Source of the DNA: an uncultured Sphingomonadaceae bacterium
GTDB taxonomy: Bacteria > Pseudomonadota > Alphaproteobacteria > Sphingomonadales > Sphingomonadaceae
Length of the DNA: 64,000 nucleotides
Assembly (NCBI GenBank): GCA_947493195.1
Contig: CANLQG010000002.1
Span: 124,001-188,000, forward strand
Reading direction: 5' to 3'
Shown here: positions 26,386-33,992 of the stretch, one piece after another
Layout: every line of letters starts with the position of its first letter
Position numbering within the stretch: the stretch's first letter is position 1
Notes under the pieces: model-generated
What the model was told of the DNA's origin: nothing
Seen by the model: only the letters and a program-made list of their open reading frames with translations
The model's database searches: none
Translations under genes and position numbers: made by a program

Positions 26386-26768
26386 GCCGCAAATAGCGAA
26401 CACGCGGAAAAAGGCCGACTATGGGGTTTCCGTGCCCTCGCTAGCAAGGAGCGTTGCTCCCTCGATACCTTCCGAATTTTCGGAGAACACTCGGGACTGT
26501 TTGGTGCCCTAAAGAGGACGAAGATGGGCACTCAGATCATTGGAGAATTTTGATCGAATTGCCATGACGGCAGCTTCGCGCCCCAATAGCGACCATTCGG
26601 GCGAAGCCCAAAGAAACCCAAAAAGCGCCGTTCTTCTATAAGCTCGCCACGAACTGCTTACTGGGTTCCTGCTCGTTCGACGCACAGTAGATTAGGCGCC
26701 TGTGATCGCGCGTTCGAAGTTGGCGTTTGGGTAGCGATATTCTCCTGATACTGAAGCATCCTGGTTAG
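26386..26768. other. Gene-free 383-bp stretch at the island boundary
   Basis: No credible gene was found between the lipoate ligase gene and the minus-strand PycTM gene, which converge here. It contains a small hairpin GGAGC-GTT-GCTCC at 26448-26460 and a dyad TCCGAA-TT-TTCGGA at 26471-26484, neither followed by a clear T-run. Base composition becomes visibly less GC-rich from here. No integrase or attachment-site repeat was recognised. It may mark the left edge of the accessory region. Confidence 0.5.
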
Positions 26769-27272
26769 TCACCCATGCAACAATGGGATGCGGGCATGGA
26801 GGGTGCTTGTCACAACTAGGAACACGACAAAGGGGGCGATGCTGATTGCAGTGCTAAGGATTGCGAGCTTCACGCCTTGGTATTTTTCGCAGACGATGCA
26901 CGAGTTGCGCCAAACCTGACCTAAGAGGTCGTTCCGAAACTCTGCCTCGCTGCATTCAATAAATCCTGCGATATAATTCGCTTCCGTCCGTTTCTGTATT
27001 TCCTTGAAGAAGATGAGACTATTCTCTCCTCCATGATCGTCGGGGAAGTTCGCGCGGAACAGATGGTAGTATGACACGAGCAGGCCGACTAGGAACAGCG
27101 ATCCAGGAATCGCGACATACCAGAGGCGAAAATCGCCAGCGGAAACGTTCAGAGTCGCGATTATAAGAATGAGCGTGTTCACGCCGAACAGGGCGTTGAT
27201 CCTTCTTTCCACACGCGGAAAGAACCCAAGGACCCGATCTAACTGACGCTGAATGGTATCGATGTCCTTCAT
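26769..27272 (-). CDS. pycTM: Pycsar membrane effector, PycTM (DUF5706-like)
   Basis: A 167-aa membrane protein with a short N-terminal amphipathic helix and three hydrophobic segments (about residues 27-45, 50-70 and 133-157). The pattern ALFGVNTLIL, SLIFFKEIQKRTEANYI, FRNDLLGQVWRNSCIVCEKYQGVK fits the PycTM effector family of Pycsar defence, in which binding of cyclic CMP or UMP leads to inner-membrane damage and abortive infection. The ATG overlaps the stop of the cysteine-rich gene (ATGA), so it is the last gene of the tandem-cyclase module. The family call comes from the residue pattern and its cyclase neighbours. Confidence 0.8.
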   Translation of the reverse strand: MKDIDTIQRQLDRVLGFFPRVERRINALFGVNTLILIIATLNVSAGDFRLWYVAIPGSLFLVGLLVSYYHLFRANFPDDHGGENSLIFFKEIQKRTEANYIAGFIECSEAEFRNDLLGQVWRNSCIVCEKYQGVKLAILSTAISIAPFVVFLVVTSTLHARIPLLHG

Positions 27273-28042
27273 GAATTTTCCTTTCCGTTGCCTTCAGGCC
27301 GGTCTTCATAGGCAGCAAGCGGACACCCGCGCATCGTTCGGCAGCATTTCTCGCCGCTGGCGAAAACTGCTTTCCAATACTTGTCGAGCGCTGTCCGACG
27401 TTGGTGCTCAGCATAAGCAAGATCGACCAGTAGCTGGCGGTTATCGCAATCGGTTCGGAGGGTCCGAACGAAGCGGCCACGAGCACGTCGTTTGCAAACT
27501 CGGGGACACGGAGCCCGACCGTTGATGGGTCGGCCCTTCTTGTCGAATAGGTGAAGCTTGGGATCGGTCAGCCAACTTGGCTCACCGAGGCGCGCCGACG
27601 CGTACTCTTCCTCCAGACCTGCTTCGGCAGCAAGCGAAAGGGCACGCTCATGATGTTCGCCCGCTTCACCATGATCTAGGGACTGGTTTACGGGCCAAAC
27701 GCGCGTGAGTTCAGCGACGCCCTGGCATTTAAGGAATTGGTCGAGCTGCACCCACCACTGACGAGCCTTCTCCGGCGACTGCACTCTGAGATAGCGCAGA
27801 CCCAGGCAGAAGGTTTGGTCCCCTTGAATGTGTCGCTCCGGACATCGGCACGGCAAATCAGTGCCAGAGACTTCCTCGCGGGCCCGTGGAACCTCTCTCC
27901 CGAAGACATGCAGGTGAAGGCCGTCGGCTGCCCAAGGTGTCTTAGGCAGCCGAGCACGGCCAACGAGGTTATCTCTATTCGACTTTTCAATTGAAAACCA
28001 AGCTGGAGCAGTTTCAGCCAGGTATAAGATGGCTGATTTCAC
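27269..28042 (-). CDS. Cysteine-rich protein of unknown function in Pycsar module
   Basis: A 257-aa protein I cannot name. It is soluble, with two Cys-rich parts: N-terminal C65, C67, H71, C79 after DGLHLHVFGRE, and C-terminal C179, C183, C199, C233, C234, C240. These spacings suggest metal (zinc) binding. It vaguely resembles the cysteine-rich companions of prokaryotic E2-like ubiquitin-related systems, but this is a low-confidence impression. Its GTG overlaps the tandem-cyclase stop (GTGA) and its own stop overlaps the PycTM start (ATGA), so all three genes are translationally coupled. It is a candidate extra component or regulator of the signalling module. Confidence 0.7.
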   Translation of the reverse strand: MKSAILYLAETAPAWFSIEKSNRDNLVGRARLPKTPWAADGLHLHVFGREVPRAREEVSGTDLPCRCPERHIQGDQTFCLGLRYLRVQSPEKARQWWVQLDQFLKCQGVAELTRVWPVNQSLDHGEAGEHHERALSLAAEAGLEEEYASARLGEPSWLTDPKLHLFDKKGRPINGRAPCPRVCKRRARGRFVRTLRTDCDNRQLLVDLAYAEHQRRTALDKYWKAVFASGEKCCRTMRGCPLAAYEDRPEGNGKENS

Positions 28043-29631
28043 CTGCGATCATGAGCCCGCATTGGCGGGGATGCCTCAGGCTCATGTGCGCGCATTGGCT
28101 CTGCGTCCGCACCTGTGTTGATGTAGGGCGAAGACATTGTCCCCAGCATCACCTCAGCAGTATCTGCATTCAGGTTCTGGAATATCCGCTCGTTGCCGAA
28201 GGCTTCGCGAACGCTTGCAGGCGAATTACGATATGCGTTCTCGCCCAGCGCTGTCTCCATTCCGTTGCAGCGCCGCTGTTCCGCTTCGGACACGCAGGTC
28301 GCCCGGCTGGCAGCTGCGCGAACACTGGCATCGCCGCGTAGGCCGAGCCGACAGATCGGCGTGGTGCCATAATCAATGCCGATAGCAAGGCCTAGGTCGG
28401 CTATTCCAGGTAGCATTTCGCGACACAGGTCAAAGGAAGAGCGAAGCCCAGCCGCAGCATCCACCGACTTCTTCATCGTATCCATTGCATTGGTTTCGGT
28501 CTTGCTTCCTTCCGCAAGCAGGCCATGGACGCAGTCCCCGATATAGCGCACCTTTCGACCGGCGAAGTCATCGCGCAAGACCGCGCCCATCTCGGCGCGG
28601 ATCACATGTAGATTGGCCACCGCCTCGGCGATCCCGCCCGTCGCGATGGCATTGTCGATATAGGCTGTGAAGTTGTCCACGTCGGCGAAAATCGATGCCA
28701 ATTCCATCCGGATCGCATTGCTCGGTGGATGGTCTGCGTAGACTAGGTCCTTCAGTGGCGGCTCCTTGTGATGGAACCGGAAGACCGCTTCGCCATTGTC
28801 TGAGTTGATCCGCGCGTCAAGACCTTCGAGCACTGCGGCGTATGCTTTTTCGAGCCGCTCGTTGGCAGTCTGCCGAACGCCTGCTGTAGTGATTTCGTCG
28901 CCGAGATAACGGCGTGCGACCTCTTCATTGAGGAATACGCTCTTGGCGAGCGGTTCGGCCATTTGCCCGATCGCGGAGGCCGCTCCCGGGCTCAGGTTCA
29001 GGCCTTCATCTGTCCCATCAGCGAGCTTGGCCGCGTGATTCGCCGGGCTACCGATAAAGAGCGGTTCGCGTTCACCGCGCCGACCTGAATCAATGGCGAC
29101 AGCGGGTCCGCTGTCGATGCCGATGCAGACACCCGTCTTGAAATTCGGATGCTTGTCGCCGAGCCTCTCGACCAACTCACGAAACGCAGCGGAGAATGCC
29201 ACAGCGACGCGAACACGTTCGCCCTCATTCTCGGCCCCTTCAGGAGCCAGGACAACGGCATGCAGCCTCGATCCGTGGAAATCGACCCGCTGCATCTCGA
29301 ATTCGTCGATGAGCTCGTCACAGCCTTGGTAATGGGCATGGAGAAATTCCAGCGCCCGCTTATGGCTTGCCTCCGTCTCGCGCCCCGCCTCGGTCAAAAC
29401 GTCGTTGAAGTCGATGAGATTAGCGTAGATGTGAACGGCATCCGTGGTGATTGCCCTATTGCGCGGGATGTCGACCAACGCGGCACGGACCGATGCGTCG
29501 GCAGCCATACCCTTCTGCACCCGAGCCTCAGTGAGGAACGTGCGAAAGTCCTCGACCTTTATGTCGCCTTGCGGCACGCTTTCCATGAAATCCCGGATTC
29601 GTTTCCGGGCACTATCCTCATTCCACGCCAT
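28039..29631 (-). CDS. Tandem class III nucleotide cyclase, predicted pseudo-heterodimer
   Basis: A 530-aa protein with two class III cyclase homology domains, about residues 60-270 and 305-500. Aligned by eye with the PycC encoded downstream, domain 1 has lost both metal-binding aspartates (N71 for D51, S121 for D95) but keeps the Asn/Lys pair (N198, K202 in SPANHAAKL). Domain 2 keeps both aspartates (D317 in ADVDNF, D366 in YIGDC) but lacks that pair (RGDASVRAAASRA). One composite active site, as in mammalian C1/C2 adenylyl cyclases, is therefore predicted. By context it would make a cyclic pyrimidine nucleotide for PycTM. ATG 29631 has GGAGG 9 bases upstream. Confidence 0.78.
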   Translation of the reverse strand: MAWNEDSARKRIRDFMESVPQGDIKVEDFRTFLTEARVQKGMAADASVRAALVDIPRNRAITTDAVHIYANLIDFNDVLTEAGRETEASHKRALEFLHAHYQGCDELIDEFEMQRVDFHGSRLHAVVLAPEGAENEGERVRVAVAFSAAFRELVERLGDKHPNFKTGVCIGIDSGPAVAIDSGRRGEREPLFIGSPANHAAKLADGTDEGLNLSPGAASAIGQMAEPLAKSVFLNEEVARRYLGDEITTAGVRQTANERLEKAYAAVLEGLDARINSDNGEAVFRFHHKEPPLKDLVYADHPPSNAIRMELASIFADVDNFTAYIDNAIATGGIAEAVANLHVIRAEMGAVLRDDFAGRKVRYIGDCVHGLLAEGSKTETNAMDTMKKSVDAAAGLRSSFDLCREMLPGIADLGLAIGIDYGTTPICRLGLRGDASVRAAASRATCVSEAEQRRCNGMETALGENAYRNSPASVREAFGNERIFQNLNADTAEVMLGTMSSPYINTGADAEPMRAHEPEASPPMRAHDRR

Positions 29632-29707
29632 CGTATGCAGCCTCCCGGATGATCGCGAATCACCAAATGGATCCGATCTATCGACGGCTGGAACGTTAAC
29701 AGAACAT

Positions 29708-29722
29708 CTGGATTTTATCCAG
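29708..29722. promoter_or_regulatory. Small dyad upstream of tandem-cyclase gene
   Basis: CTGGAT-TTT-ATCCAG is a perfect 6-bp inverted repeat in the 145-bp gap between the PycTIR and tandem-cyclase genes. It is flanked by two TTAACAG copies (29696-29702 and 29725-29731). It could be an operator or weak terminator separating the two modules; no T-run decides it. Confidence 0.35.
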
Positions 29723-29776
29723 CCTTAACAGCTCTTCAGCGCGCATCCTGTGGATTACCAATAGGCGGACGAGCTC

Positions 29777-30700
29777 TCAGCCGTTGAACGGCCCAAGATC
29801 TGCGATGTGGTCGCGCAGCATGTTGCAAGCTGGCGCCATGATCGCCGCGGTATCCTTCCCTGGCTCGTAGCTGTAGGGAATGGTAGTTATACCGGTCAGA
29901 TCGCTTGGTAGCTTCACCTTCTCCTCGCGCGGCTCCATCAGGATGGCCCGCTTGCGGCCCAGGCGCCCCATGAAGAGCCCCAGCTCGAAAATGACGTTAT
30001 CACGAGGTGCGGGCCATTCCTGATCGCGAACCAAGGTGACATCGTCTGTGTGGGCGATGGCGATTGCGAAATCAGAATCGTCGACCTCGGTCTCCAGCGA
30101 ATCCAGAGCGTAGCTTGCTACTTTGAAGACATCGTTCGTCCAGAGGCGGACCACGAAATCGTCATGTGCGAAGGCATTTTCGATTATCCGCGCCACCGCC
30201 AGAGCTTCCACCGAGCAGATGATGAAGACCCGAACCTTCTCGCGGTGCTGCCCCACTTGCTTGTTCCGCTCCAGCAGGCGGCGGGCTAGGGTCTTGGCTA
30301 TGACCCGGTAGATATCAGAATGTCTCGATGCGATGTCGCATATGTCTGCGTAGCTGAGCTTTGCCACCAGCGCGCCTTCTTTCGCTACGACATCGGCCGA
30401 TCGTCGCTGCGAGGGTTCAACCACGACCATCTCGCCGACATGGTCACCCCTGCCACGAGTGGCCTGCTCACGACCATTGATGACGACGCCGAAGATGCCC
30501 GCCATAATCAGATAGAGATCGTTATCGTCCCCACCCTGACTTATGATCGCTTTGCCCTCAGCAACCTCGAGCAGCTCGGCCCTGTCGGCGAGTTCCTCGG
30601 CAATTTCGCGATTGCCGCTTACAATGTGTTGCTGCAGCATTGCGTCAATCAGATTGCCGCGTCCCGCGTCACCCTGAAACCGCTTGATCAATTCGCTCAA
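29777..30700 (-). CDS. pycTIR: Pycsar effector, cyclic-nucleotide-binding domain fused to TIR-like domain (PycTIR)
   Basis: A 307-aa two-domain protein. Residues about 35-145 form a cyclic-nucleotide-binding domain with a phosphate-binding-cassette-like GDHVGEMVVVEPSQRRSADV (E90, R100). Residues about 155-300 form a TIR-like nucleotide-binding domain (VRVFIICSVEALAVARII) with the probable catalytic Glu E239 in DNVIFELGLFMGRLGR. This is the architecture of PycTIR, which depletes NAD+ after binding a cyclic pyrimidine. I choose TTG at 30700: GGAGG lies 8 bases upstream and the TTG overlaps the PycC stop (TTGA). A longer start at 30763 would overlap pycC by 67 bp. Confidence 0.88.
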   Translation of the reverse strand: MSELIKRFQGDAGRGNLIDAMLQQHIVSGNREIAEELADRAELLEVAEGKAIISQGGDDNDLYLIMAGIFGVVINGREQATRGRGDHVGEMVVVEPSQRRSADVVAKEGALVAKLSYADICDIASRHSDIYRVIAKTLARRLLERNKQVGQHREKVRVFIICSVEALAVARIIENAFAHDDFVVRLWTNDVFKVASYALDSLETEVDDSDFAIAIAHTDDVTLVRDQEWPAPRDNVIFELGLFMGRLGRKRAILMEPREEKVKLPSDLTGITTIPYSYEPGKDTAAIMAPACNMLRDHIADLGPFNG

Positions 30701-31395
30701 GTGAACTTCCTCCAGTAAGTCGAAGAGTAGATCTCCTCGTCTTTGTGCTCGTTCCATTCCCACTGGCGCCAGATGTTTTTTTCTTGGGAATCTAGCTTCT
30801 GAGGGTCATTGAGACCGTCATATACCCTCTTTGTGATCCACGTCGCCTTGTCAGCGCTCAAGGATGTCAGCTTAGCGGCGAGGTTCGCAGCTGGACCAAT
30901 CCACACCAAGTCGTTGTCACCGCGAACACCTGTCCTCGCAGCACGTATCTCCGATGTGTCGATGCCGATCACGTGGCGAATCTTGTAGTCGCCGGTCCAG
31001 TGTTTCTCTTTCTCGGCCTGGACATAGTTTTTGACGGCATAGTTGATTTTCAAGGCGCAGGAGACCGCGTCGTTGCGCTGACTCTTGGAAACAAAAATAC
31101 CCATGACCCGGTCACCGTCATAAGACACAATCTTTCCGCGATGATTTCGGATCAGCCGGGAAGCGGCGTATAGGAAGGTTTTGTAAACTTCACCTGAGAA
31201 CTGCCATTTTTTCGTCTCAACAAGATCCGTGGACTGGTCGAGATCCGCATAGAGAACGGTTGCCTTATCAAAGCTCACGGCGTCATTTGTCAGCTTGAGA
31301 TCGCTCGCGTCCGGAACCACTTGGCCGTCTCGAACGGTCCACTTGGTGCCGAATGTATCGGCAGAATTCTTTTTGATGTCGTCAGCTACGCTCAC
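30697..31395 (-). CDS. pycC: Pycsar pyrimidine nucleotide cyclase PycC
   Basis: A 232-aa class III nucleotide cyclase without sensor or membrane segments. Metal-binding aspartates are D51 (VLYADLDQSTD) and D95 (SYDGDRVMGIF), and the RGDNDLVWIGPAANLAAKL block carries N171 and K175. Size, sequence style and direct coupling to a TIR effector match PycC enzymes, which make cyclic CMP or cyclic UMP on phage infection; the base made here is not deducible. GTG 31395 has GGAGG 8 bases upstream. It is first in a five-gene minus-strand array. Confidence 0.88.
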   Translation of the reverse strand: MSVADDIKKNSADTFGTKWTVRDGQVVPDASDLKLTNDAVSFDKATVLYADLDQSTDLVETKKWQFSGEVYKTFLYAASRLIRNHRGKIVSYDGDRVMGIFVSKSQRNDAVSCALKINYAVKNYVQAEKEKHWTGDYKIRHVIGIDTSEIRAARTGVRGDNDLVWIGPAANLAAKLTSLSADKATWITKRVYDGLNDPQKLDSQEKNIWRQWEWNEHKDEEIYSSTYWRKFT

Positions 31396-31562
31396 CTTGA
31401 TACCCTCCCCCTTAGCGGTGGAGCTGTAGTCCGATTAGCAACGAAAATCGAAGTTTCTACGGTCTAATCATCATCCTCTTCAGCAGTCCTCCCGCACAAA
31501 CCAGTCTGCCCGCTTTCGGCCCACAGGCCGCCCTCCTCATCACAGCCAAAATCTCGGTAGCC

Positions 31563-32207
31563 TCAAGCAGCGTCGTCTAGTTCAGCAAGTTTGGTCCAAA
31601 TACTCGCGACCCTGCGTTTGATCGTCCTTCGGACCGTAGCCAGATCGGACTGGTCCACGTTGGCGAAAGCAGCGAGCGCTTTTCCGCACAAGCCATGAGC
31701 GATCCCGTCAACGACCGCCTGGGTTGTAGGCGATTCCTCCGCGATTTTCTCAATGGAGCGCCGGCAGATATCCGCGCGCTCAGCAAAGGCGAGGGCTGCA
31801 TCGGGAGGTAGCGGCGCGTTAGGGCTAGCCCCGCCGTATTGGAGCAAAGCATCTTCAGCCCTCTCGCGCTTTTCGATCACTTTGCTAGCGATGGAGCGCA
31901 TCACTCCCATCAGGAAATGGTCTACTGCGATATGCGCAGGACAGCTGCGCGAAGTCATTGCCCGGAGGATCGCTTCTTGCAGCAAGTCATCGGCGTCGAT
32001 TCCGGCGGTGAATGCGCGATATCTAGCATAGCGTGCAAGGCGCGAACCGGGTGCGATGTTGATCGTTTCTAACGCTGCCCGGACCTGGGCCGATGTCAGC
32101 CGATCTGCCGGTATGTTCGATGATGTATGCCCTAACCGGTCAGCATTCGGACATGCGGTGTTAGAATTTCTTGAAGCGGAGCCGTTAACGGCGATTGCAT
32201 TTGCCAT
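31563..32207 (-). CDS. Sigma-70-like protein (region 2 type), island-associated
   Basis: A 214-aa protein with a sigma region-2-like core (about residues 68-115: GIDADDLLQEAILRAM...DHFLMGVMRSIASKV) and a C-terminal part that could be a divergent region 4 helix-turn-helix (VRRTIKRRVASIWTKL). It resembles sigma-factor-like proteins found in sphingomonad genomic islands and plasmids; a role as true sigma factor is uncertain. ATG 32207 follows AGGAAACC. It lies 167 bp upstream of pycC on the same strand, but I see no evidence that it controls the defence genes. Confidence 0.65.
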   Translation of the reverse strand: MANAIAVNGSASRNSNTACPNADRLGHTSSNIPADRLTSAQVRAALETINIAPGSRLARYARYRAFTAGIDADDLLQEAILRAMTSRSCPAHIAVDHFLMGVMRSIASKVIEKRERAEDALLQYGGASPNAPLPPDAALAFAERADICRRSIEKIAEESPTTQAVVDGIAHGLCGKALAAFANVDQSDLATVRRTIKRRVASIWTKLAELDDAA

Positions 32208-32519
32208 GGTTTCCTCGCGGGGCGAGCGAGACCACGGATGTGGATTGCGATATCGATATTGTCATTTTGTGATCTCGAACGCCATTCGAACGCACATCCT
32301 GCGAATGCGGGTTCCTAGGGTTGGAGCGACACAAAATTAGGCCACCGGCTTGGGTACTATCCCAGCACGCTGTGTTCGCGATTGCCTGCTGTATAGTTCT
32401 TTGAAAGTTAAAGATTGATTGCCGTTGGCACCGGAATGTCTGCCGCCAAGTGTTTTTTCACCATACGCCGGGCCGGAGATGTCCGAATTTCTCCAGTCCG
32501 GCGCATAAGGTAATGCGGG
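32208..32519. other. Gene-free 312-bp stretch
   Basis: No credible gene lies between the sigma-like gene and the upstream exonuclease gene. It is relatively AT-rich in the middle (near 32395-32420) and contains the imperfect hairpin at 32466-32503. Promoter elements for the sigma-like gene probably lie here but could not be assigned. Confidence 0.5.
32466..32503. repeat. Imperfect inverted repeat after exonuclease gene
   Basis: GCCGGGCCGGAGA (32467-32479) pairs with TCTCCAGTCCGGC (32490-32502) at 11 of 13 positions, extended by a C-G pair. It lies just past the exonuclease stop on the minus strand, but the flank in that direction is an A-run, so it is not a canonical intrinsic terminator. 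Confidence 0.35.
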
Positions 32520-33275
32520 TCAGGCCGCAGTGTCGTAATTTTCAGCGATGACCTCGTGTAATTCACCAACGTAGGCGCGTAAATCATCAGTTAGCATGTG
32601 GTCTGGCCGGCGTCGCAAAAAGCCTTCGACGAGCGTGATGATGGCTGGTTCCAGACGCAACGCGTCCGTGCCCTGCGCGACCAGCCAACCGATTTTCGCG
32701 ATGGCGAGCAAGAGGCAGTCCAGTTCGACGTGATCGCGCAGATTCTGCCACGCTGCAGCGCTAGCGGGGCGCGGGACGCTCGACTTTGCTGCCACGAGTT
32801 CGAATGGAACGCCCATACGCAGCAATAGCTGGCTGAGATGGGTCCACGTCCGCCCCCCGCCCTTCATCATCAAACCGAGGTCAAGATGTGGGCGCGGGCC
32901 TTTTCGTCCAGGCTGGTCAATGAGCTGCGGCGGTAGGCGCATCCCGTGTGCGATCCCCGCCAGAAGGAGGATCGGAACGTCGGTCGCAAGGCCGCCGTAG
33001 GTGACGATAGGCTTGTCATCGTGCGCACGCAGGTAGTCGAAGACCTTGCCGACTACGCCTTCTTCGTTGAGCCAGTCCCGCTCGCTCCAGCTGCCGATCT
33101 CGCCGGTGCTGACACGGCCTTCGTCGTCTACAGTGAACTGGAACACCGCTGCGGCCATGACCCGCTTCACCGCGACTGCGTGGCGGTTGGATTTCGGATC
33201 CATAGCCTGATGGGTCTTATACAGTTCTTTGTCCCAGTAAAATTCCGCGTCGAGCGCGAGATACGTCTTTGCCAT
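32520..33275 (-). CDS. 3'-5' exonuclease-like protein (PolB-type DEDD)
   Basis: A 251-aa DnaQ-superfamily exonuclease-like protein. Exo I is ALDAEF with D9 and E11, a second motif is VTYGGLATDVPILL, and the third region HVELDCLLLAIAKI supplies a late Asp. It resembles predicted PolB-type 3'-5' exonucleases found on plasmids and islands. ATG 33275 is preferred (GGAAAA ribosome site, family-like start AKTYLALDAEF) over an upstream start at 33311. Its role may be DNA repair or mobile-element maintenance. It is separate from the Pycsar genes, though on the same strand. Confidence 0.75.
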   Translation of the reverse strand: MAKTYLALDAEFYWDKELYKTHQAMDPKSNRHAVAVKRVMAAAVFQFTVDDEGRVSTGEIGSWSERDWLNEEGVVGKVFDYLRAHDDKPIVTYGGLATDVPILLLAGIAHGMRLPPQLIDQPGRKGPRPHLDLGLMMKGGGRTWTHLSQLLLRMGVPFELVAAKSSVPRPASAAAWQNLRDHVELDCLLLAIAKIGWLVAQGTDALRLEPAIITLVEGFLRRRPDHMLTDDLRAYVGELHEVIAENYDTAA

Positions 33276-33317
33276 TTTGCTTTTCCTTTCAATTGCTGTT
33301 GGCATCTTCACGCTTCT

Positions 33318-33902
33318 TCAGAATGTGAGCGGGCGCGCCCGCTCGATGGCTCTCCACGCTTCCCACGCACTGGCGAGCGAAGTCCGCTCGTGCGTGGAGC
33401 ACTGCGACCACAGGAAGGCGGCCCACAGGCACTGGGCTTCCTCTGGTGCCTTGCGCGACCGGGACAGGATATTGGAACCGGGACCGGCGCGCTCGATCCG
33501 ATAGGCAGCGGCGATCTCCTCGATCGCGCTGTTCGCGCATTCTAGCGGCAGTACATCGAGGTCTGGACGTTCCCGCTGCAGCAGCTGCAGATCCGCTGGC
33601 GGTAGCGGTCCGGCAGCCGTGAAGCTTTGGCGCTGATAGTGCTGCGGCGTACGCGAGGCGCGTGCGATCAGGGTGGCCTCCAAGGGAATTCGTGTAGCCA
33701 AACCGGATAGAATGTCGGCACGCGCGGCGTTGCGGTCGAACGCGCGATGGTCGATTGAAAAGCGTGCGCCGGTGCTTCTGGACCGGGTGACCGTGAAGAT
33801 TGCGGTTGAACGAATTGCGGACCTTGGGTTGAACTCACTGCGATCGCGGATGATGGCGAGCGAGCACAGCACGCGCGGATGACGCATGGTAGTATTTAGC
33901 AT
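33318..33902 (-). CDS. Hypothetical island protein
   Basis: A 194-aa protein without a recognised family. It is rich in Arg, Ala and Ser and has no membrane segment or signal peptide. The C-terminal third (RKAPEEAQCLWAAFLWSQCSTHERTSLASAWEAWRAIERARP) looks like amphipathic helices. ATG 33902 is the first start after the upstream hairpin; ATG 33887 is possible. It lies 42 bp upstream of the exonuclease gene on the same strand. Coding potential is supported only by an open frame and a fitting position between genes. Confidence 0.5.
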   Translation of the reverse strand: MLNTTMRHPRVLCSLAIIRDRSEFNPRSAIRSTAIFTVTRSRSTGARFSIDHRAFDRNAARADILSGLATRIPLEATLIARASRTPQHYQRQSFTAAGPLPPADLQLLQRERPDLDVLPLECANSAIEEIAAAYRIERAGPGSNILSRSRKAPEEAQCLWAAFLWSQCSTHERTSLASAWEAWRAIERARPLTF

Positions 33903-33929
33903 GATGGGTATTCCTGTTTCCGAAACGAA

Positions 33930-33963
33930 GCAGGCGGCGCCTCCGGGTGGAGACGCCGCCTGC
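33930..33963 (-). terminator. Strong GC hairpin, candidate terminator
   Basis: GCAGGCGGCG (33930-33939) pairs perfectly with CGCCGCCTGC (33954-33963), with further inner pairing of CTCC and GGAG. It lies between two minus-strand island genes, 29 bp after the stop of the upstream one. The following minus-strand sequence has only a weak T-tract (TTCGTTTC). Confidence 0.55.
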
Positions 33964-33992
33964 AGATGGTTGCGGTGGTGGGGTGAAGGCGC

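Noticed and set aside
26386..26768. Possible integrase remnant or attachment site at the island edge
   Set aside because: No integrase motif, tRNA or direct repeat could be recognised by eye.
31563..32207. Sigma-like gene as part of the Pycsar system
   Set aside because: 167-bp gap to pycC and the protein type is common in islands without defence genes.
32466..32503. Intrinsic terminator of the exonuclease gene
   Set aside because: The flank in the transcription direction is an A-run instead of a T-run; kept only as an imperfect inverted repeat.
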